Of a stretch of DNA of 64,000 nt, positions 44,430 through 53,858 are shown piece after piece (within the stretch, counting starts at the first letter, position 1; each line of letters opens with the position of its first letter). This DNA comes from Rheinheimera sp. EpRS3 (GTDB taxonomy: Bacteria > Pseudomonadota > Gammaproteobacteria > Enterobacterales > Alteromonadaceae), in the NCBI RefSeq assembly GCF_001513785.1, contig NZ_LNQS01000001.1:1116001-1180000 (forward strand), in the 5' to 3' direction. The notes under the pieces were generated by a model. That model did no database searches, was not told the DNA's origin, and saw only the letters and a list, made by a program, of their open reading frames with translations. The translations under genes were made by a program, and so were the position numbers.

Positions 44430-45101
44430 ATGGGTATTTTTTCACGCTTCTCAGACATAGTGAACTCAAATATCAACGCGCTGTTGGATAAAGCCGAAGA
44501 TCCGGAAAAAATGGTCCGCTTGATTATTCAGGAAATGGAAGACACCTTAGTAGAAGTACGTTCTTCTTCTGCTAAAACCATCGCCGAGAAAAAAGAGTTG
44601 CAGCGGGTGGTAAACCGTTTGCAGGAAGAAGTAGCCGACTGGCAGGCTAAGGCTGAGCTGGCGCTTAGCAAAGAACGCGAAGATTTAGCGCGCTCTGCGC
44701 TGATTGAACGGCAAAAAGCGTCTGATCAGGCCAATGCAGTGGCAGCAGATATTACTAATTTGGACGAGCATATCAGCAAGCTGCAGGACGAAGTAGCACA
44801 GCTGCAGGAAAAGCTGGCGGATGCCAAAGCTCGGCAGAAGTCTATGTTGATGCGCCAGAAAACAGTGGCATCACGCCTGGAAGTGAAAAAGACGCTGGAC
44901 AGCAACCGTATTAACGATGCGATGTACAAGTTTGAGCGTTACGAGCAGAAAATTGATACGCTGGAAGCCCAGGTTGAAGCCTATGACTTAGGTAAGAAAA
45001 CCCTAAAGGATGAGTTTGCTGAACTGGCTGCACAGGACAAAATTGACAATGAACTGGCGGCATTAAAGGCTAAAGTTAATCAGAAAGATCAAGACGCCTG
45101 A
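44430..45101 (+). CDS. pspA: Phage shock protein A
   Basis: 223 residues, almost entirely coiled coil; ESCRT-III-like IM30/PspA family. Starts MGIFSRFSDIVNSNINALLDKAEDPEKMV, the membrane-binding amphipathic helix and PspF-contact region. Binds stressed inner membrane and inhibits PspF. GAGG precedes the ATG. Confidence 0.96.
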   Translation: MGIFSRFSDIVNSNINALLDKAEDPEKMVRLIIQEMEDTLVEVRSSSAKTIAEKKELQRVVNRLQEEVADWQAKAELALSKEREDLARSALIERQKASDQANAVAADITNLDEHISKLQDEVAQLQEKLADAKARQKSMLMRQKTVASRLEVKKTLDSNRINDAMYKFERYEQKIDTLEAQVEAYDLGKKTLKDEFAELAAQDKIDNELAALKAKVNQKDQDA

Positions 45102-45125
45102 GCAGCAGGCGTTTAGGAGTAACTC

Positions 45126-45362
45126 ATGGATTTGTCAGAAGTCATTGGTGTACCAATTATCCTGTTTATGATTTTTGTTGCACCGATCTGGGTAATCATG
45201 CATTACCGTAGCAAGAACAAAATGGGGCAGGGGTTGTCAGATCAGGAACTGTTACAGTTAAATGATCTGGCGCACCGGGCAGAGAAAATGGCCGATCGCA
45301 TTAAAACGCTGGAAGCTATTTTAGATGCAGAAAGTCCGAAATGGAGGTCTTCACATGACTAA
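45126..45362 (+). CDS. pspB: Phage shock protein B
   Basis: 78 residues: one N-terminal membrane helix (about 5-24, VIGVPIILFMIFVAPIWVIM) and a cytoplasmic coiled segment. With PspC it senses membrane stress and draws PspA from PspF. Overlaps pspC by eight bases. Confidence 0.93.
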   Translation: MDLSEVIGVPIILFMIFVAPIWVIMHYRSKNKMGQGLSDQELLQLNDLAHRAEKMADRIKTLEAILDAESPKWRSSHD

Positions 45363-45771
45363 GATTAAGCGTGAACTGTTACGTGATGATGCCAATGGCA
45401 AGATAGCCGGCGTATGCGCCGGTATTGCCGACTACTTTGGCTGGGAACTTTGGTTGGTGCGTATCATTACCGTATCAGCATTTTTTCTTGGCGCCGGCGG
45501 TTTGGTATTAGTGTTGTACATAGCAGCCTGGGTGGTGCTGGAAAAAAAGTCCAAAGCCGCCTTCAGAGCAACAACTACGGCTGATTTAAGCCCGGCAACA
45601 GAGAAGGTGGTAGAGGTGAAAACCCGGTTATGGCAGCGCGGCGAGGCACCAAAAGACGCGCTGCAGCATTTAACCAATCAGTTTAACGGACTGGAGCTAC
45701 GTTTGCGTGATCTTGAGCGCCACGTTACATCAGCTAAATTTCAGTTAAATCGCGAATTTAACAGCCTCTAG
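45355..45771 (+). CDS. pspC: Phage shock protein C
   Basis: 138 residues from ATG 45355, preceded by GGAGG; the in-frame ATG at 45325 inside pspB is less likely. The PspC domain KIAGVCAGIADYFGWELWLVRI is followed by the membrane helix LGAGGLVLVLYIAAWVVL, then a soluble C-terminal segment with a short coiled coil. Sensor partner of PspB. Confidence 0.94.
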   Translation: MTKIKRELLRDDANGKIAGVCAGIADYFGWELWLVRIITVSAFFLGAGGLVLVLYIAAWVVLEKKSKAAFRATTTADLSPATEKVVEVKTRLWQRGEAPKDALQHLTNQFNGLELRLRDLERHVTSAKFQLNREFNSL

Positions 45772-45789
45772 GGTGGTAAGCCTTAGCTT

Positions 45790-47169
45790 ATGAATGTATT
45801 TAAGCATCTTCAACATCAAAGGCGCGAGCTAACAGGCCGCGCTTTTGATCGTCATTTACGCCTGGGGGTTACCGGGCTTAGTGGCTCAGGTAAAACAGCA
45901 TTTATTACCTCATTGGTACATCAGCTGACGCAGGGCGACCAGCCGTCTAATCTGCCATTTTTTGATGTAGTACGTGAGCAACGTTATCTGGGCGGACGTT
46001 TGGCAAGCCAGGTACTGGCGGTGCCGCGCTTTCCACTGGAACAAAACCTGCAATATCTGCAGCAAACCCCACCAGCCTGGCCGCCATCAACCACGGGCTG
46101 GAGTCAGTTAAGCCTGCAACTGCGCTACAAAGCCGCGTCAGGTTTGCGCTCTCACCTGCAGAGCCACAGCGAACTGGCGCTGGATATTATCGATTATCCC
46201 GGTGAGTGGTTACTGGATTTACCGATGCTGGATATGAGTTATGCCCAGTGGTGTGAGTTTAGCTGGCAGTTGTTTGCCAAAACCCATCGCAGTGCGGCGG
46301 CACAACCGTTTGCACAATTACTGCAAAATACCAATTTGCAAGATGCCAGCGAATTACATCTGCAGCAGCTTACTGACAGCTACAAGCAGTTACTGACACA
46401 ATTTCATCAAACGCCCGGTGCTTACTTAAATCAGCCTGGGCGTTTGCTGGTGCCGGGTGTGCTGTCTGGTGCACCTATGCTGCAGTTATTTCCATTGTTA
46501 CCGCAACAGGCAGAGCAACCCTCTGCACTGGCAACCCAGTTAGAGCAGCACTACGACAGCTATCGTAAACATGTGATCAAGCCGTTTTACCAGCAACATT
46601 TTTCTGGTCTGGATCGGCAGGTTATTCTGGTCGATTGCCTGTCGGCACTCAATGCCGGTTATGCGGCTATTACCGAGCTGCAGCAGGCGCTGCGGCTTAT
46701 TTTACAAAGCTTCAATTATGGCCCGTCCAGCCTGTTAAGCCGGTTGTTTAAGCCAAAAATCAGTAAAGTGTTATTTGCGGCCAGCAAGTCTGATCATGCT
46801 ACGCCTGAGCAGCACAAAGCCCTTACTTTGCTGTTGCAACAGTTATTACAGCAGCCGCTGAAAAACAGCCAGTATCAGGCTGCTACCACTGAGGCTATGG
46901 CGATAGCCGCAATACGGGCCAGCAGCAGTGGTTTTGTGCAGGCTGACGGTTTGGCGCAACCTTGCATCAGCGGTACCGGGCTGGATCAGCAAGCACTGAC
47001 CTATTTCCCCGGCGACATACCGCCAACCGTGCCACCTCAAGCGGTGTTTGAACAACATAAGTTTGCTTTTTTACCGCTACGGCCACTGCCGTGGAACGAC
47101 ACTCAGGCTCTGCCTCATGTGCGGATGGACCATGTGCTGCAGTTTATCCTTGGAGACAAATTACGATGA
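45790..47169 (+). CDS. ycjX: YcjX family P-loop NTPase
   Basis: 459 residues, DUF463 family. Walker A GLSGSGKTAF near residue 31; other conserved pieces are IIDYPGEWLLDLP (G-domain DxxG-like) and VLFAASKSDHAT. Regulated with psp genes in enterobacteria; thought to act in membrane stress, exact role unknown. Overlaps ycjF by four bases. Confidence 0.93.
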   Translation: MNVFKHLQHQRRELTGRAFDRHLRLGVTGLSGSGKTAFITSLVHQLTQGDQPSNLPFFDVVREQRYLGGRLASQVLAVPRFPLEQNLQYLQQTPPAWPPSTTGWSQLSLQLRYKAASGLRSHLQSHSELALDIIDYPGEWLLDLPMLDMSYAQWCEFSWQLFAKTHRSAAAQPFAQLLQNTNLQDASELHLQQLTDSYKQLLTQFHQTPGAYLNQPGRLLVPGVLSGAPMLQLFPLLPQQAEQPSALATQLEQHYDSYRKHVIKPFYQQHFSGLDRQVILVDCLSALNAGYAAITELQQALRLILQSFNYGPSSLLSRLFKPKISKVLFAASKSDHATPEQHKALTLLLQQLLQQPLKNSQYQAATTEAMAIAAIRASSSGFVQADGLAQPCISGTGLDQQALTYFPGDIPPTVPPQAVFEQHKFAFLPLRPLPWNDTQALPHVRMDHVLQFILGDKLR

Positions 47170-48176
47170 GCGAATTAAAGCAAGCCCGTCATTTTAGCCA
47201 GCCAAAGCTAACGCCAGCAGCCGTTGAGTTAAAAAGCGCCAGTTATTACCACGACGACAACTTAATTAGTGCACCAGCAGCGCCTGCCAAGCCGGTAAAA
47301 ACTAACCGCTGGTGGTGGCGCTTGTCTGCGGCAACTTTGCTGACTATTGTCGTGCTGTCGGTTTGGCAATGGGGGCTAATGTTGCAACACAGCTGGCAAC
47401 AAAGTGTGCTGCAGGGAGGCCTGCTCAGCCTGGTTACTGTGGCTGTACTGGTGCTGCTAACCAGCCTGATCTGGCGTGAAGTAAAGCTATGGCGTCGTTT
47501 GGCCCGCAACCGGCAGTGGCAGCAAAGCGCACAGCGTATTCGCCACAGCGTACAATTTGGCGAAGCACAAAAGCTGTGCCAGGCGGTGGCGGCCAGTTTG
47601 CCGGCAAACCCTGATATTAGCGCAGCAATAAACCAGTGGCGCGCGGCAGTAAAAGATGAGCATAGCGATGAAGAACAACTGGCGTTGTTTGAGCATTTTG
47701 TTTTGACCGTGCTGGATAAACAGGCGCAGCAAATCATTTATCGTGCTGCCACAGATACCAGCATGGCGGTGGCAATCAGCCCCTTTGCATTGGCCGATAT
47801 GATATTGGTGTTGTGGCGCAGCAGCCGTTTGGTGCGTGAACTGGCGCAGCTGTACGGTGGTGCTATCGGCCAGTTGCGCAGTATGGTGCTGTTAAAACGG
47901 CTGTTTGCAGCGCTGCTGTGGGCTGGTGGCTCAGAGTTAGCGCTGGATATGGCATCCGACGTTATTGGCAGCGAGTTAACGGCTAAGTTATCGGCCCGGG
48001 CCGGGCAGGGCGTGATTGCCGGCTTATTGGTAGCCCGCCTTGGTAATCTGGCGCAGCAACAGTTGCGGCCACTACCGGTAACGGCTGCTGCCAAAGTCAG
48101 TATTAAATCGCTTGGCCGTGCGTTATTACAACGTTTTAGCACTGCTGCGCAAACTAAAGCTGACAGTGCCGGATAA
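47166..48176 (+). CDS. ycjF: YcjF family membrane protein (DUF697)
   Basis: 336 residues from ATG 47166, which overlaps the ycjX stop (ATGA); the earlier in-frame ATG lies inside ycjX. Two membrane helices are visible at about 60-105, then a DUF697 domain (AISPFALADMILVLWRSSRLVRELAQLYGG). Always found with YcjX; role in envelope stress is inferred from that link. Confidence 0.92.
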   Translation: MSELKQARHFSQPKLTPAAVELKSASYYHDDNLISAPAAPAKPVKTNRWWWRLSAATLLTIVVLSVWQWGLMLQHSWQQSVLQGGLLSLVTVAVLVLLTSLIWREVKLWRRLARNRQWQQSAQRIRHSVQFGEAQKLCQAVAASLPANPDISAAINQWRAAVKDEHSDEEQLALFEHFVLTVLDKQAQQIIYRAATDTSMAVAISPFALADMILVLWRSSRLVRELAQLYGGAIGQLRSMVLLKRLFAALLWAGGSELALDMASDVIGSELTAKLSARAGQGVIAGLLVARLGNLAQQQLRPLPVTAAAKVSIKSLGRALLQRFSTAAQTKADSAG

Positions 48177-48189
48177 ACTTTTCTGATAC

Positions 48190-48213
48190 CGCCAGACTGC
48201 AAGATGTCTGGCG
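48190..48213 (+). terminator. Possible terminator after ycjF
   Basis: CGCCAGAC/GTCTGGCG stem with 8-base loop, 14 bases past the stop. No proper T-run follows, so it is weak. Confidence 0.4.
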
Positions 48214-48279
48214 TGCTTCCATTAATATTAGTTTCTGCTATTTGTTACAGCGACTTTAACTTTCAGTAGCAGTAACTTT

Positions 48280-49476
48280 ATGCATGACAATAATAAAAAA
48301 GCCGAAACCCTGTGTATTCACGCCGGTAAAGAAAAAAATCAACACGGTACTTTAGCCACGCCGTTGTACCAAACCTCCACCTTTATTTTTGATAACGCCG
48401 AGCAGGGTGCGGCCCGTTTTGCCGGTGAGGCTGAAGGCTATATTTACACCCGACTGGGTAACCCGACCACCCGCGAGCTGGAGCTGAAAATAGCGGCGCT
48501 GGAAGACATGGCTGATGCTGCCGCCACGGCTACCGGTATGGGCGCTGTTGCAGCCAGTACTATGGCTTTTTTACAGCAGGGCGATCATCTTATTGCCAGC
48601 AAAGCCATTTATGGCTGCAGCTTTGCACTGTTTAATCATATGTTTGCCCGTTACGGCATTGAAGTTAGCTTTGTCGATATGACAGACCACGCGGCGGTTG
48701 AACAAGCCCTTAAACCTAATACCAAAATGCTGTTTGCTGAAACGCCAATAAATCCGAATTTGGTGGTGCTAGACCTGGCCTTTCTTGGTGACTTTTGTCA
48801 GCGCCATCAGCTGATTTCAGTGATAGACAATACCTTTCTTACGCCGTTGCTGCAAAAGCCAGCCGATTACGGCATTAATATCGTCATTCACAGCGCTACC
48901 AAATACCTTAACGGCCATGGCGATGTGGTAGCGGGGCTGATTGTATCGGACACAGAAACGATAAAAACCATCAAACTGACCACATTAAAAGACATGGGCG
49001 CCACCATTAGCCCACATGACGCCTGGTTGATTATTCGCGGTTTAAAAACGCTGTCGGTGCGGCTGGAGCGCCACTGCAGCAATGCACAGACGGTAGCGGA
49101 ATATCTGCAGGCACATCCTGCAGTGCGCGAAGTGTTTTATCCCGGCTTACCGTCGCATCCGGGCTTTAAGTTTATTGGTAACCAGATGAAAGCCGCCGGT
49201 GGCGTGCTGGCGTTTGAACTAAATGCCAGCCTGGACGACAGCCGCTATTTTATTAATCAATGTAAGTTGCTTAGCCTGGCGGTAAGCCTGGGCGATGCCG
49301 AATCGCTTATTCAACATCCGGCGTCGATGACGCACAGCCCTTACACCGCAGAAGAGCGGCAGATGGCTGGCATCAGTGATGGTTTAATCCGTGTTTCGGT
49401 AGGGTTAGAGCACGTTGATGACATTATCGCCGATCTGGCGCAGGCGCTGGATAAAATGCAGCAACGCCAGCGTTGA
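48280..49476 (+). CDS. megL: Methionine gamma-lyase
   Basis: 398 residues, the same length as the Pseudomonas enzyme. PLP-dependent Cys/Met metabolism family: YTRLGNPTTRELE at the start, AIYGCSFALFNHMFARYGI carrying the Cys that marks methionine gamma-lyases, VIDNTFLTPLLQKPADYG (PLP Asp), VIHSATKYLNGHGDVVAG (PLP Lys). Converts methionine to methanethiol, 2-oxobutyrate and ammonia. Cystathionine gamma-lyase activity is the main alternative, but the Cys context favours this call. Monocistronic as far as visible. Confidence 0.85.
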   Translation: MHDNNKKAETLCIHAGKEKNQHGTLATPLYQTSTFIFDNAEQGAARFAGEAEGYIYTRLGNPTTRELELKIAALEDMADAAATATGMGAVAASTMAFLQQGDHLIASKAIYGCSFALFNHMFARYGIEVSFVDMTDHAAVEQALKPNTKMLFAETPINPNLVVLDLAFLGDFCQRHQLISVIDNTFLTPLLQKPADYGINIVIHSATKYLNGHGDVVAGLIVSDTETIKTIKLTTLKDMGATISPHDAWLIIRGLKTLSVRLERHCSNAQTVAEYLQAHPAVREVFYPGLPSHPGFKFIGNQMKAAGGVLAFELNASLDDSRYFINQCKLLSLAVSLGDAESLIQHPASMTHSPYTAEERQMAGISDGLIRVSVGLEHVDDIIADLAQALDKMQQRQR

Positions 49477-49487
49477 GTCACCAGCCT

Positions 49488-49505
49488 TGTAAGGCTATGT
49501 TTACG
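49488..49505. promoter_or_regulatory. TyrR box upstream of phhA
   Basis: TGTAAG-GCTATG-TTTACG matches the TyrR consensus TGTAAA-N6-TTTACA in ten of twelve fixed positions with exact spacing. It lies about 150 bases before phhA; tyrR itself is two genes downstream. Confidence 0.65.
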
Positions 49506-49657
49506 CCAGAGCAGCCAACTTTAGGCGGCAACGAGATTAACTCTTGCCGCACTATCGCTTAGTATCCGCTGTAACTAATTATCTGCTCATTATTCAAATT
49601 ACAAAATGGCAGCTAAGCGGGACACTCCCGTATAACAGATTATTCAACAGGTTGTGT

Positions 49658-50458
49658 ATGAGTAAGTCGAGTAAATATGTCTCCCGTCAGTCGGACGACC
49701 AGGGTGTGATTGCCTGGTCAGATGAAGAAAACCAAATATGGCACGAACTGATCACCCGTCAGCTTAGCGTGATCAAAGGCAAAGCCTGTGACGAATATAT
49801 GGCTGGTTTGGCAAAGTTACAGCTACCCACTGACCGCATTCCGCAACTGGAGGAAGTCAGCAAGGTATTGCGCGCTACTACCGGCTGGGAATGTGCTGAA
49901 GTACCGGCGTTAATCAGCTTTGATAAGTTTTTTGAATTGCTGGCCAATAAGCGCTTTCCGGTGGCGACCTTTATCCGCAGCCGCGAAGAGTTTGATTATC
50001 TGCAGGAGCCGGATGTGTTCCATGAAATTTTCGGCCACTGCGCTATGCTTACCAATCCGGCGTTTGCCGAATTTACCCATATGTACGGTAAATTGGGCCT
50101 GTCAGCCAACAAGCAGGACCGCGTTTATCTGGCCCGACTATACTGGTTTACCATTGAATTTGGTTTATTAAACACCGCGGATGGTTTACGCATATATGGC
50201 GGCGGTATTTTATCGTCGCCGGGTGAAACCACCTACGCCCTTGAATCTGATGTGCCGGAGCGTAAACCCTTTGATGCGGTAGACGTATTACGTACGCCTT
50301 ACCGTATCGATATTATGCAGCCGGTGTATTTTATGATTGAACGTATTGACCAACTGTTTGATATTGCCCATCTGGATATGATGGCGCTGGTTGAACAGGC
50401 CAGAGCACTGGGGCTGCATGCGCCAAAATTTCCGCCCAAAGAAAAACAAGCAAGTTAG
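49658..50458 (+). CDS. phhA: Phenylalanine 4-monooxygenase
   Basis: Iron- and tetrahydropterin-dependent hydroxylase turning phenylalanine to tyrosine; 266 residues from ATG 49658. The frame from 49544 would add 38 unrelated residues. Fe ligands: FHEIFGHCAML (two His) and YWFTIEFGL (Glu). Pterin-binding and substrate residues lie in RTPYRIDIMQPVYF near the end. Ten bases before phhB. Confidence 0.96.
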   Translation: MSKSSKYVSRQSDDQGVIAWSDEENQIWHELITRQLSVIKGKACDEYMAGLAKLQLPTDRIPQLEEVSKVLRATTGWECAEVPALISFDKFFELLANKRFPVATFIRSREEFDYLQEPDVFHEIFGHCAMLTNPAFAEFTHMYGKLGLSANKQDRVYLARLYWFTIEFGLLNTADGLRIYGGGILSSPGETTYALESDVPERKPFDAVDVLRTPYRIDIMQPVYFMIERIDQLFDIAHLDMMALVEQARALGLHAPKFPPKEKQAS

Positions 50459-50467
50459 GATTACAGA

Positions 50468-50809
50468 ATGTCTGAATTAAAAGCAATGCAATGTGAAGCC
50501 TGCCGCGCTGATGCGCCTAAAGTATCTGATGCCGAGCTGCCTGAGTTAATGCGGCAGATCCCCGATTGGACGCCGGTGGTGCGTGATGGTATTTTGCAAC
50601 TGGAGCGCGAGTTTAAGTTTAAAAACTTTAAGTTAGCCTGGGCATTTCATAACAAAGTGGCCGAGCTGGCAGAAGCCGAAGGCCATCACCCTGCGCTGTT
50701 GCTGGAGTGGGGCAAGTTAACGGTAACCTGGTGGTCGCACTCGATTAAAGGCTTGCATAAAAATGACTTTATCTGTGCAGCCAAAACGGATGCTTTACTG
50801 TCCGCTTAG
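50468..50809 (+). CDS. phhB: Pterin-4a-carbinolamine dehydratase
   Basis: 113 residues. Recycles the pterin cofactor of PhhA. The family motif [40 protein letters not shown] contains the catalytic His pair (EGHHP). Directly follows phhA, as in Pseudomonas. Confidence 0.96.
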   Translation: MSELKAMQCEACRADAPKVSDAELPELMRQIPDWTPVVRDGILQLEREFKFKNFKLAWAFHNKVAELAEAEGHHPALLLEWGKLTVTWWSHSIKGLHKNDFICAAKTDALLSA

Positions 50810-50821
50810 TGTTCTTTGTGT

Positions 50822-50843
50822 GAGTGGTGCCGGGGCGCCACTC
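50822..50843 (+). terminator. Probable terminator of phhAB
   Basis: GAGTGGTGCC/GGCGCCACTC, a 10-bp stem (one G-T) with a tight GG loop; a weak T-rich tail (TCTTTTGTTG) follows after eight bases. Confidence 0.5.
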
Positions 50844-51008
50844 ATTGCTGTCTTTTGTTGTTCACTGCCGCGTTGTCTTAGCTGCCACTTGTCGCAATAA
50901 CCCGCTAAATCGTCTTTTTGTTCACATTTCTTTACAAAACTACTGGTCTCTTCTTAGCGTTATACCGTATTATGTTGTTAATTACTTGGTCTTGGGACAC
51001 TTTGCGGT

Positions 51009-52571
51009 ATGCGTTTAGAAATTCAATGCCAGAACAGGCTCGGCCTGGCACAGGAAGTATTAAATGTACTGGTAAGTTATCAGCTGGATTTGCGCGGTAT
51101 TGAAGTCGATCCCAGTTTAAGCCGGATGTACGTGTCATTTCCGACAGTAAACTTTGAAAAGTTTCAGGAGTTAATGACCAAGATGCGCCGCATCACCGGC
51201 GTAGAAGATGTTAAAACCACCGCTTTTATGCCGTCAGAGCGTGAGCATAATGAACTGTCTACCTTACTTAAAACACTGCCGGATGGCCTGATTGCCGTTG
51301 ATATTAAAGCCAATGTCACGGTAATTAATGACGCTGCACTGGAAGCGTTGTCGGTAGAGCATAACGCTATCGCCGGTCAGTCATTGCAGGGCATGGTTAA
51401 GGGCTTTAATTTTCAGCGCTGGTTAGAGGGCGATGATGTGCTGGCGCAAACCCGGCGGTTAGAAATTCACGGCAAGCGCTTTGTTGCTGATATTTTGCCG
51501 GTGATGGTGCCGGATGAAACCGGCCATGAGATTCTGGCTGGTGCGGTGATTAATTTAAAATCTGAAAGCCGGCTCGGCCAGCATATGGTGGCGTTTAAAA
51601 AAGGCGATCAGGAAAGCTTTAACACTTTGCAGGCGCACAGTAACTTAATGCGTAGAGTGGTACGCGAAGCGAAAAAAATGTCACAGCTGGATGCGCCCAT
51701 TCTGATTATGGGTGAAACCGGCACCGGTAAAGAGCTACTGGCCCGGGCTTGTCATGCTGCCAGCAGCCGCACCGGTAAACCTTTTTTAGCCCTTAGCTGT
51801 GCGTCGTTGCCAGACAACGTAGCAGAGTCTGAACTGTTCGGGTATGGCGCTAATGCCTTTCCAGGGACTGTTGAAGGCAAAAAAGGCATTTTTGAACTGG
51901 CCAATGGCGGCACGGTATTCTTAGATGAAGTAGGCGAGATGTCGCATCAGTTGCAAACCAAGCTGATCCGCTTTTTGCAGGATGGCAGTTTTCGCCGAGT
52001 TGCCGATGAAAACGAAGTAAAAGTCGATGTACGGGTAATTTGTACCACGCAAAAAGATTTACCCGGCATGGTGCAGGAAGGCAAGTTCCGCGAAGACTTA
52101 TACTATCGCCTTAATGTGCTGACGCTGGCTTTACCGGCACTGCGTGAACGCAAACAGGATGTGCTGCCGCTGGCCGAATTTTTTATTGCCCGTTTTGCCG
52201 CACGGCTGGGCCGTAAAGCGCCAAAGTTAACCGACAGCTGTGCTAATTTTCTGCAAAATTATCCCTGGCCGGGTAACGTGCGTCAGCTGGAAAATGCATT
52301 GTATCGTGCTATTACTCTGCTTGAAGGCTTTGAACTGGATAAAGAGCATTTGCAATTACCCAGTTACAACAACGATTTTGGTTATTTAGAGCAAGATTTC
52401 GACGGTACCCTCGACGAAGCGGTAAAACGCTTTGAAGCGAACCTGTTGCGCAAATTGTTTCCGGCCTATCCCAGCTCGCGTCAGTTGGCAAAAAAACTCG
52501 GTTTAAGCCACACGGCAGTGGCCAATAAATTACGTGATTACGGCATTAATCGAAAGAGTGTAAAAATTTAA
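51009..52571 (+). CDS. tyrR: TyrR regulator of aromatic amino acid metabolism
   Basis: 520 residues: N-terminal ACT domain (MRLEIQCQNRLGLAQEVLNVL), PAS domain about 80-190, AAA+ domain with GETGTGKE and GGTVFLDEVGEM, and C-terminal helix-turn-helix (SRQLAKKLGLSHTAVANKLRDYGI). The sigma-54 loop GAFTGA is lost (ANAFPGT), as in E. coli TyrR, which works at sigma-70 promoters. Here it sits between phhAB and hpd and probably governs the whole tyrosine catabolic block. Confidence 0.96.
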   Translation: MRLEIQCQNRLGLAQEVLNVLVSYQLDLRGIEVDPSLSRMYVSFPTVNFEKFQELMTKMRRITGVEDVKTTAFMPSEREHNELSTLLKTLPDGLIAVDIKANVTVINDAALEALSVEHNAIAGQSLQGMVKGFNFQRWLEGDDVLAQTRRLEIHGKRFVADILPVMVPDETGHEILAGAVINLKSESRLGQHMVAFKKGDQESFNTLQAHSNLMRRVVREAKKMSQLDAPILIMGETGTGKELLARACHAASSRTGKPFLALSCASLPDNVAESELFGYGANAFPGTVEGKKGIFELANGGTVFLDEVGEMSHQLQTKLIRFLQDGSFRRVADENEVKVDVRVICTTQKDLPGMVQEGKFREDLYYRLNVLTLALPALRERKQDVLPLAEFFIARFAARLGRKAPKLTDSCANFLQNYPWPGNVRQLENALYRAITLLEGFELDKEHLQLPSYNNDFGYLEQDFDGTLDEAVKRFEANLLRKLFPAYPSSRQLAKKLGLSHTAVANKLRDYGINRKSVKI

Positions 52572-52603
52572 CTACGCTTTGTGCGTAAAACTGTACTGCA
52601 AAG

Positions 52604-52634
52604 GGGCTGCCAAAGCGATTTGGCGGCCCTTTTT
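52604..52634 (+). terminator. Terminator of tyrR
   Basis: GGGCTGCCAAA (52604-52614), loop GCGA, TTTGGCGGCCC (52619-52629), T-run; 33 bases after the tyrR stop. Confidence 0.85.
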
Positions 52635-52784
52635 GATCGCTTTTTCAGAAAGTCGCCGTTTTGTATCAGCAGCTTTACAAAACAGCAGTTTAGCAGGCAT
52701 TAAGCTGTTACTTGCTGCCCCCTTCCTTTTTTTTGCCGCAAGCGCATTATTAGCGCCAACCAAGACGTAGTTAGGACTATAACA

Positions 52785-53858
52785 ATGACAGATAAAATTA
52801 ATCCGCTGGGAACTGATGGTTTCGAGTTTGTTGAATATACCGCCGCTGATGCTGACGGTATTCAGAAATTAAAAGATTTATTTTTTGCGTTGGGCTTTAC
52901 CGAAGTCGCACAGCACCGCTCGAAGCAAGCCTGGTTATATAAGCAGGGCGACATTAACTTTATTGTTAATGCTGAGCCAAACTCGCAGGCCGAAGAGTTC
53001 GCCCGTAAGCACGGCCCCAGCGTGTGCGCCATGGCATTTCGGGTAAAAGATGCGGCTCATGCATTAAAACATGCCGTTGCTAACGGCGCTAAAGAGTATA
53101 AAAACCAGATTGGCCCGATGGAGCTGAATATCCCGGCTGTTTACGGTATTGGCAGCAGCCTGCTGTATTTTGTGGACCGCTATGGTGCCAGCTCAGTGTA
53201 CGATGTTGACTTTAAATACTATGACAACTGGCAGCTTGAAATGACCAAGCACAGTGTTGGCCTGGAAGTGCTGGATCATTTAACGCATAACGTTATGCGC
53301 GGCAATATGAATACCTGGGCCGGCTTCTATGAAAATATCGGTAACTTCCGTGAAATCCGTTATTTTGATATTGAAGGTAAGCTTACTGGCCTGGTATCAA
53401 AAGCGATGACAGCACCCTGCGGCAAAATTCGTATTCCAATTAACGAATCTTCTGATGATAAATCTCAGATTGAAGAATTTATCCGCGAATACAAAGGCGA
53501 GGGTATCCAGCATATTGCGCTGACAACCGAAGACATCTATGAAACTGTACGCACTTTGCGCAGCCGCGGCATGGATTTTATGCCAACACCGGAAACCTAC
53601 TACAACAAAGTAAACGAGCGGGTAGTGGGCCACGATGAAGACTTAGAGCAACTGCGGGACTTACGTATTTTGATCGACGGCGCGCCAATGAAAGACGGCA
53701 TTTTGCTGCAAATTTTCACCAAAACCGTGATTGGCCCGGTGTTCTTTGAAATTATCCAGCGCAAAGGCAACGAAGGTTTTGGCGAGGGTAACTTTAAGGC
53801 ACTGTTTGAGTCTATCGAAGAAGATCAAATTCAGCGCGGAGTGTTAAGCAATGCGTAA
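52785..53858 (+). CDS. hpd: 4-hydroxyphenylpyruvate dioxygenase
   Basis: 357 residues, Fe(II) vicinal-oxygen-chelate enzyme making homogentisate. Metal ligands are in VGLEVLDHLTHNV (His), GIQHIALTTEDI (His) and GPVFFEIIQRKGNEGFGEGNFKALFESIE (Glu), the last also the diagnostic C-terminal stretch. First gene of hpd-hmgA-fahA-maiA; overlaps hmgA by eight bases. Confidence 0.97.
   Translation: MTDKINPLGTDGFEFVEYTAADADGIQKLKDLFFALGFTEVAQHRSKQAWLYKQGDINFIVNAEPNSQAEEFARKHGPSVCAMAFRVKDAAHALKHAVANGAKEYKNQIGPMELNIPAVYGIGSSLLYFVDRYGASSVYDVDFKYYDNWQLEMTKHSVGLEVLDHLTHNVMRGNMNTWAGFYENIGNFREIRYFDIEGKLTGLVSKAMTAPCGKIRIPINESSDDKSQIEEFIREYKGEGIQHIALTTEDIYETVRTLRSRGMDFMPTPETYYNKVNERVVGHDEDLEQLRDLRILIDGAPMKDGILLQIFTKTVIGPVFFEIIQRKGNEGFGEGNFKALFESIEEDQIQRGVLSNA

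Noticed and set aside
47091..47165. Upstream start for ycjF within ycjX
   Set aside because: The ATGA overlap at 47166 is the conserved coupling and the extra 25 residues are out of character.
52572..52770. 63-codon frames on both strands between tyrR and hpd
   Set aside because: They run through the tyrR terminator and the hpd leader; no credible ribosome site or protein motif.
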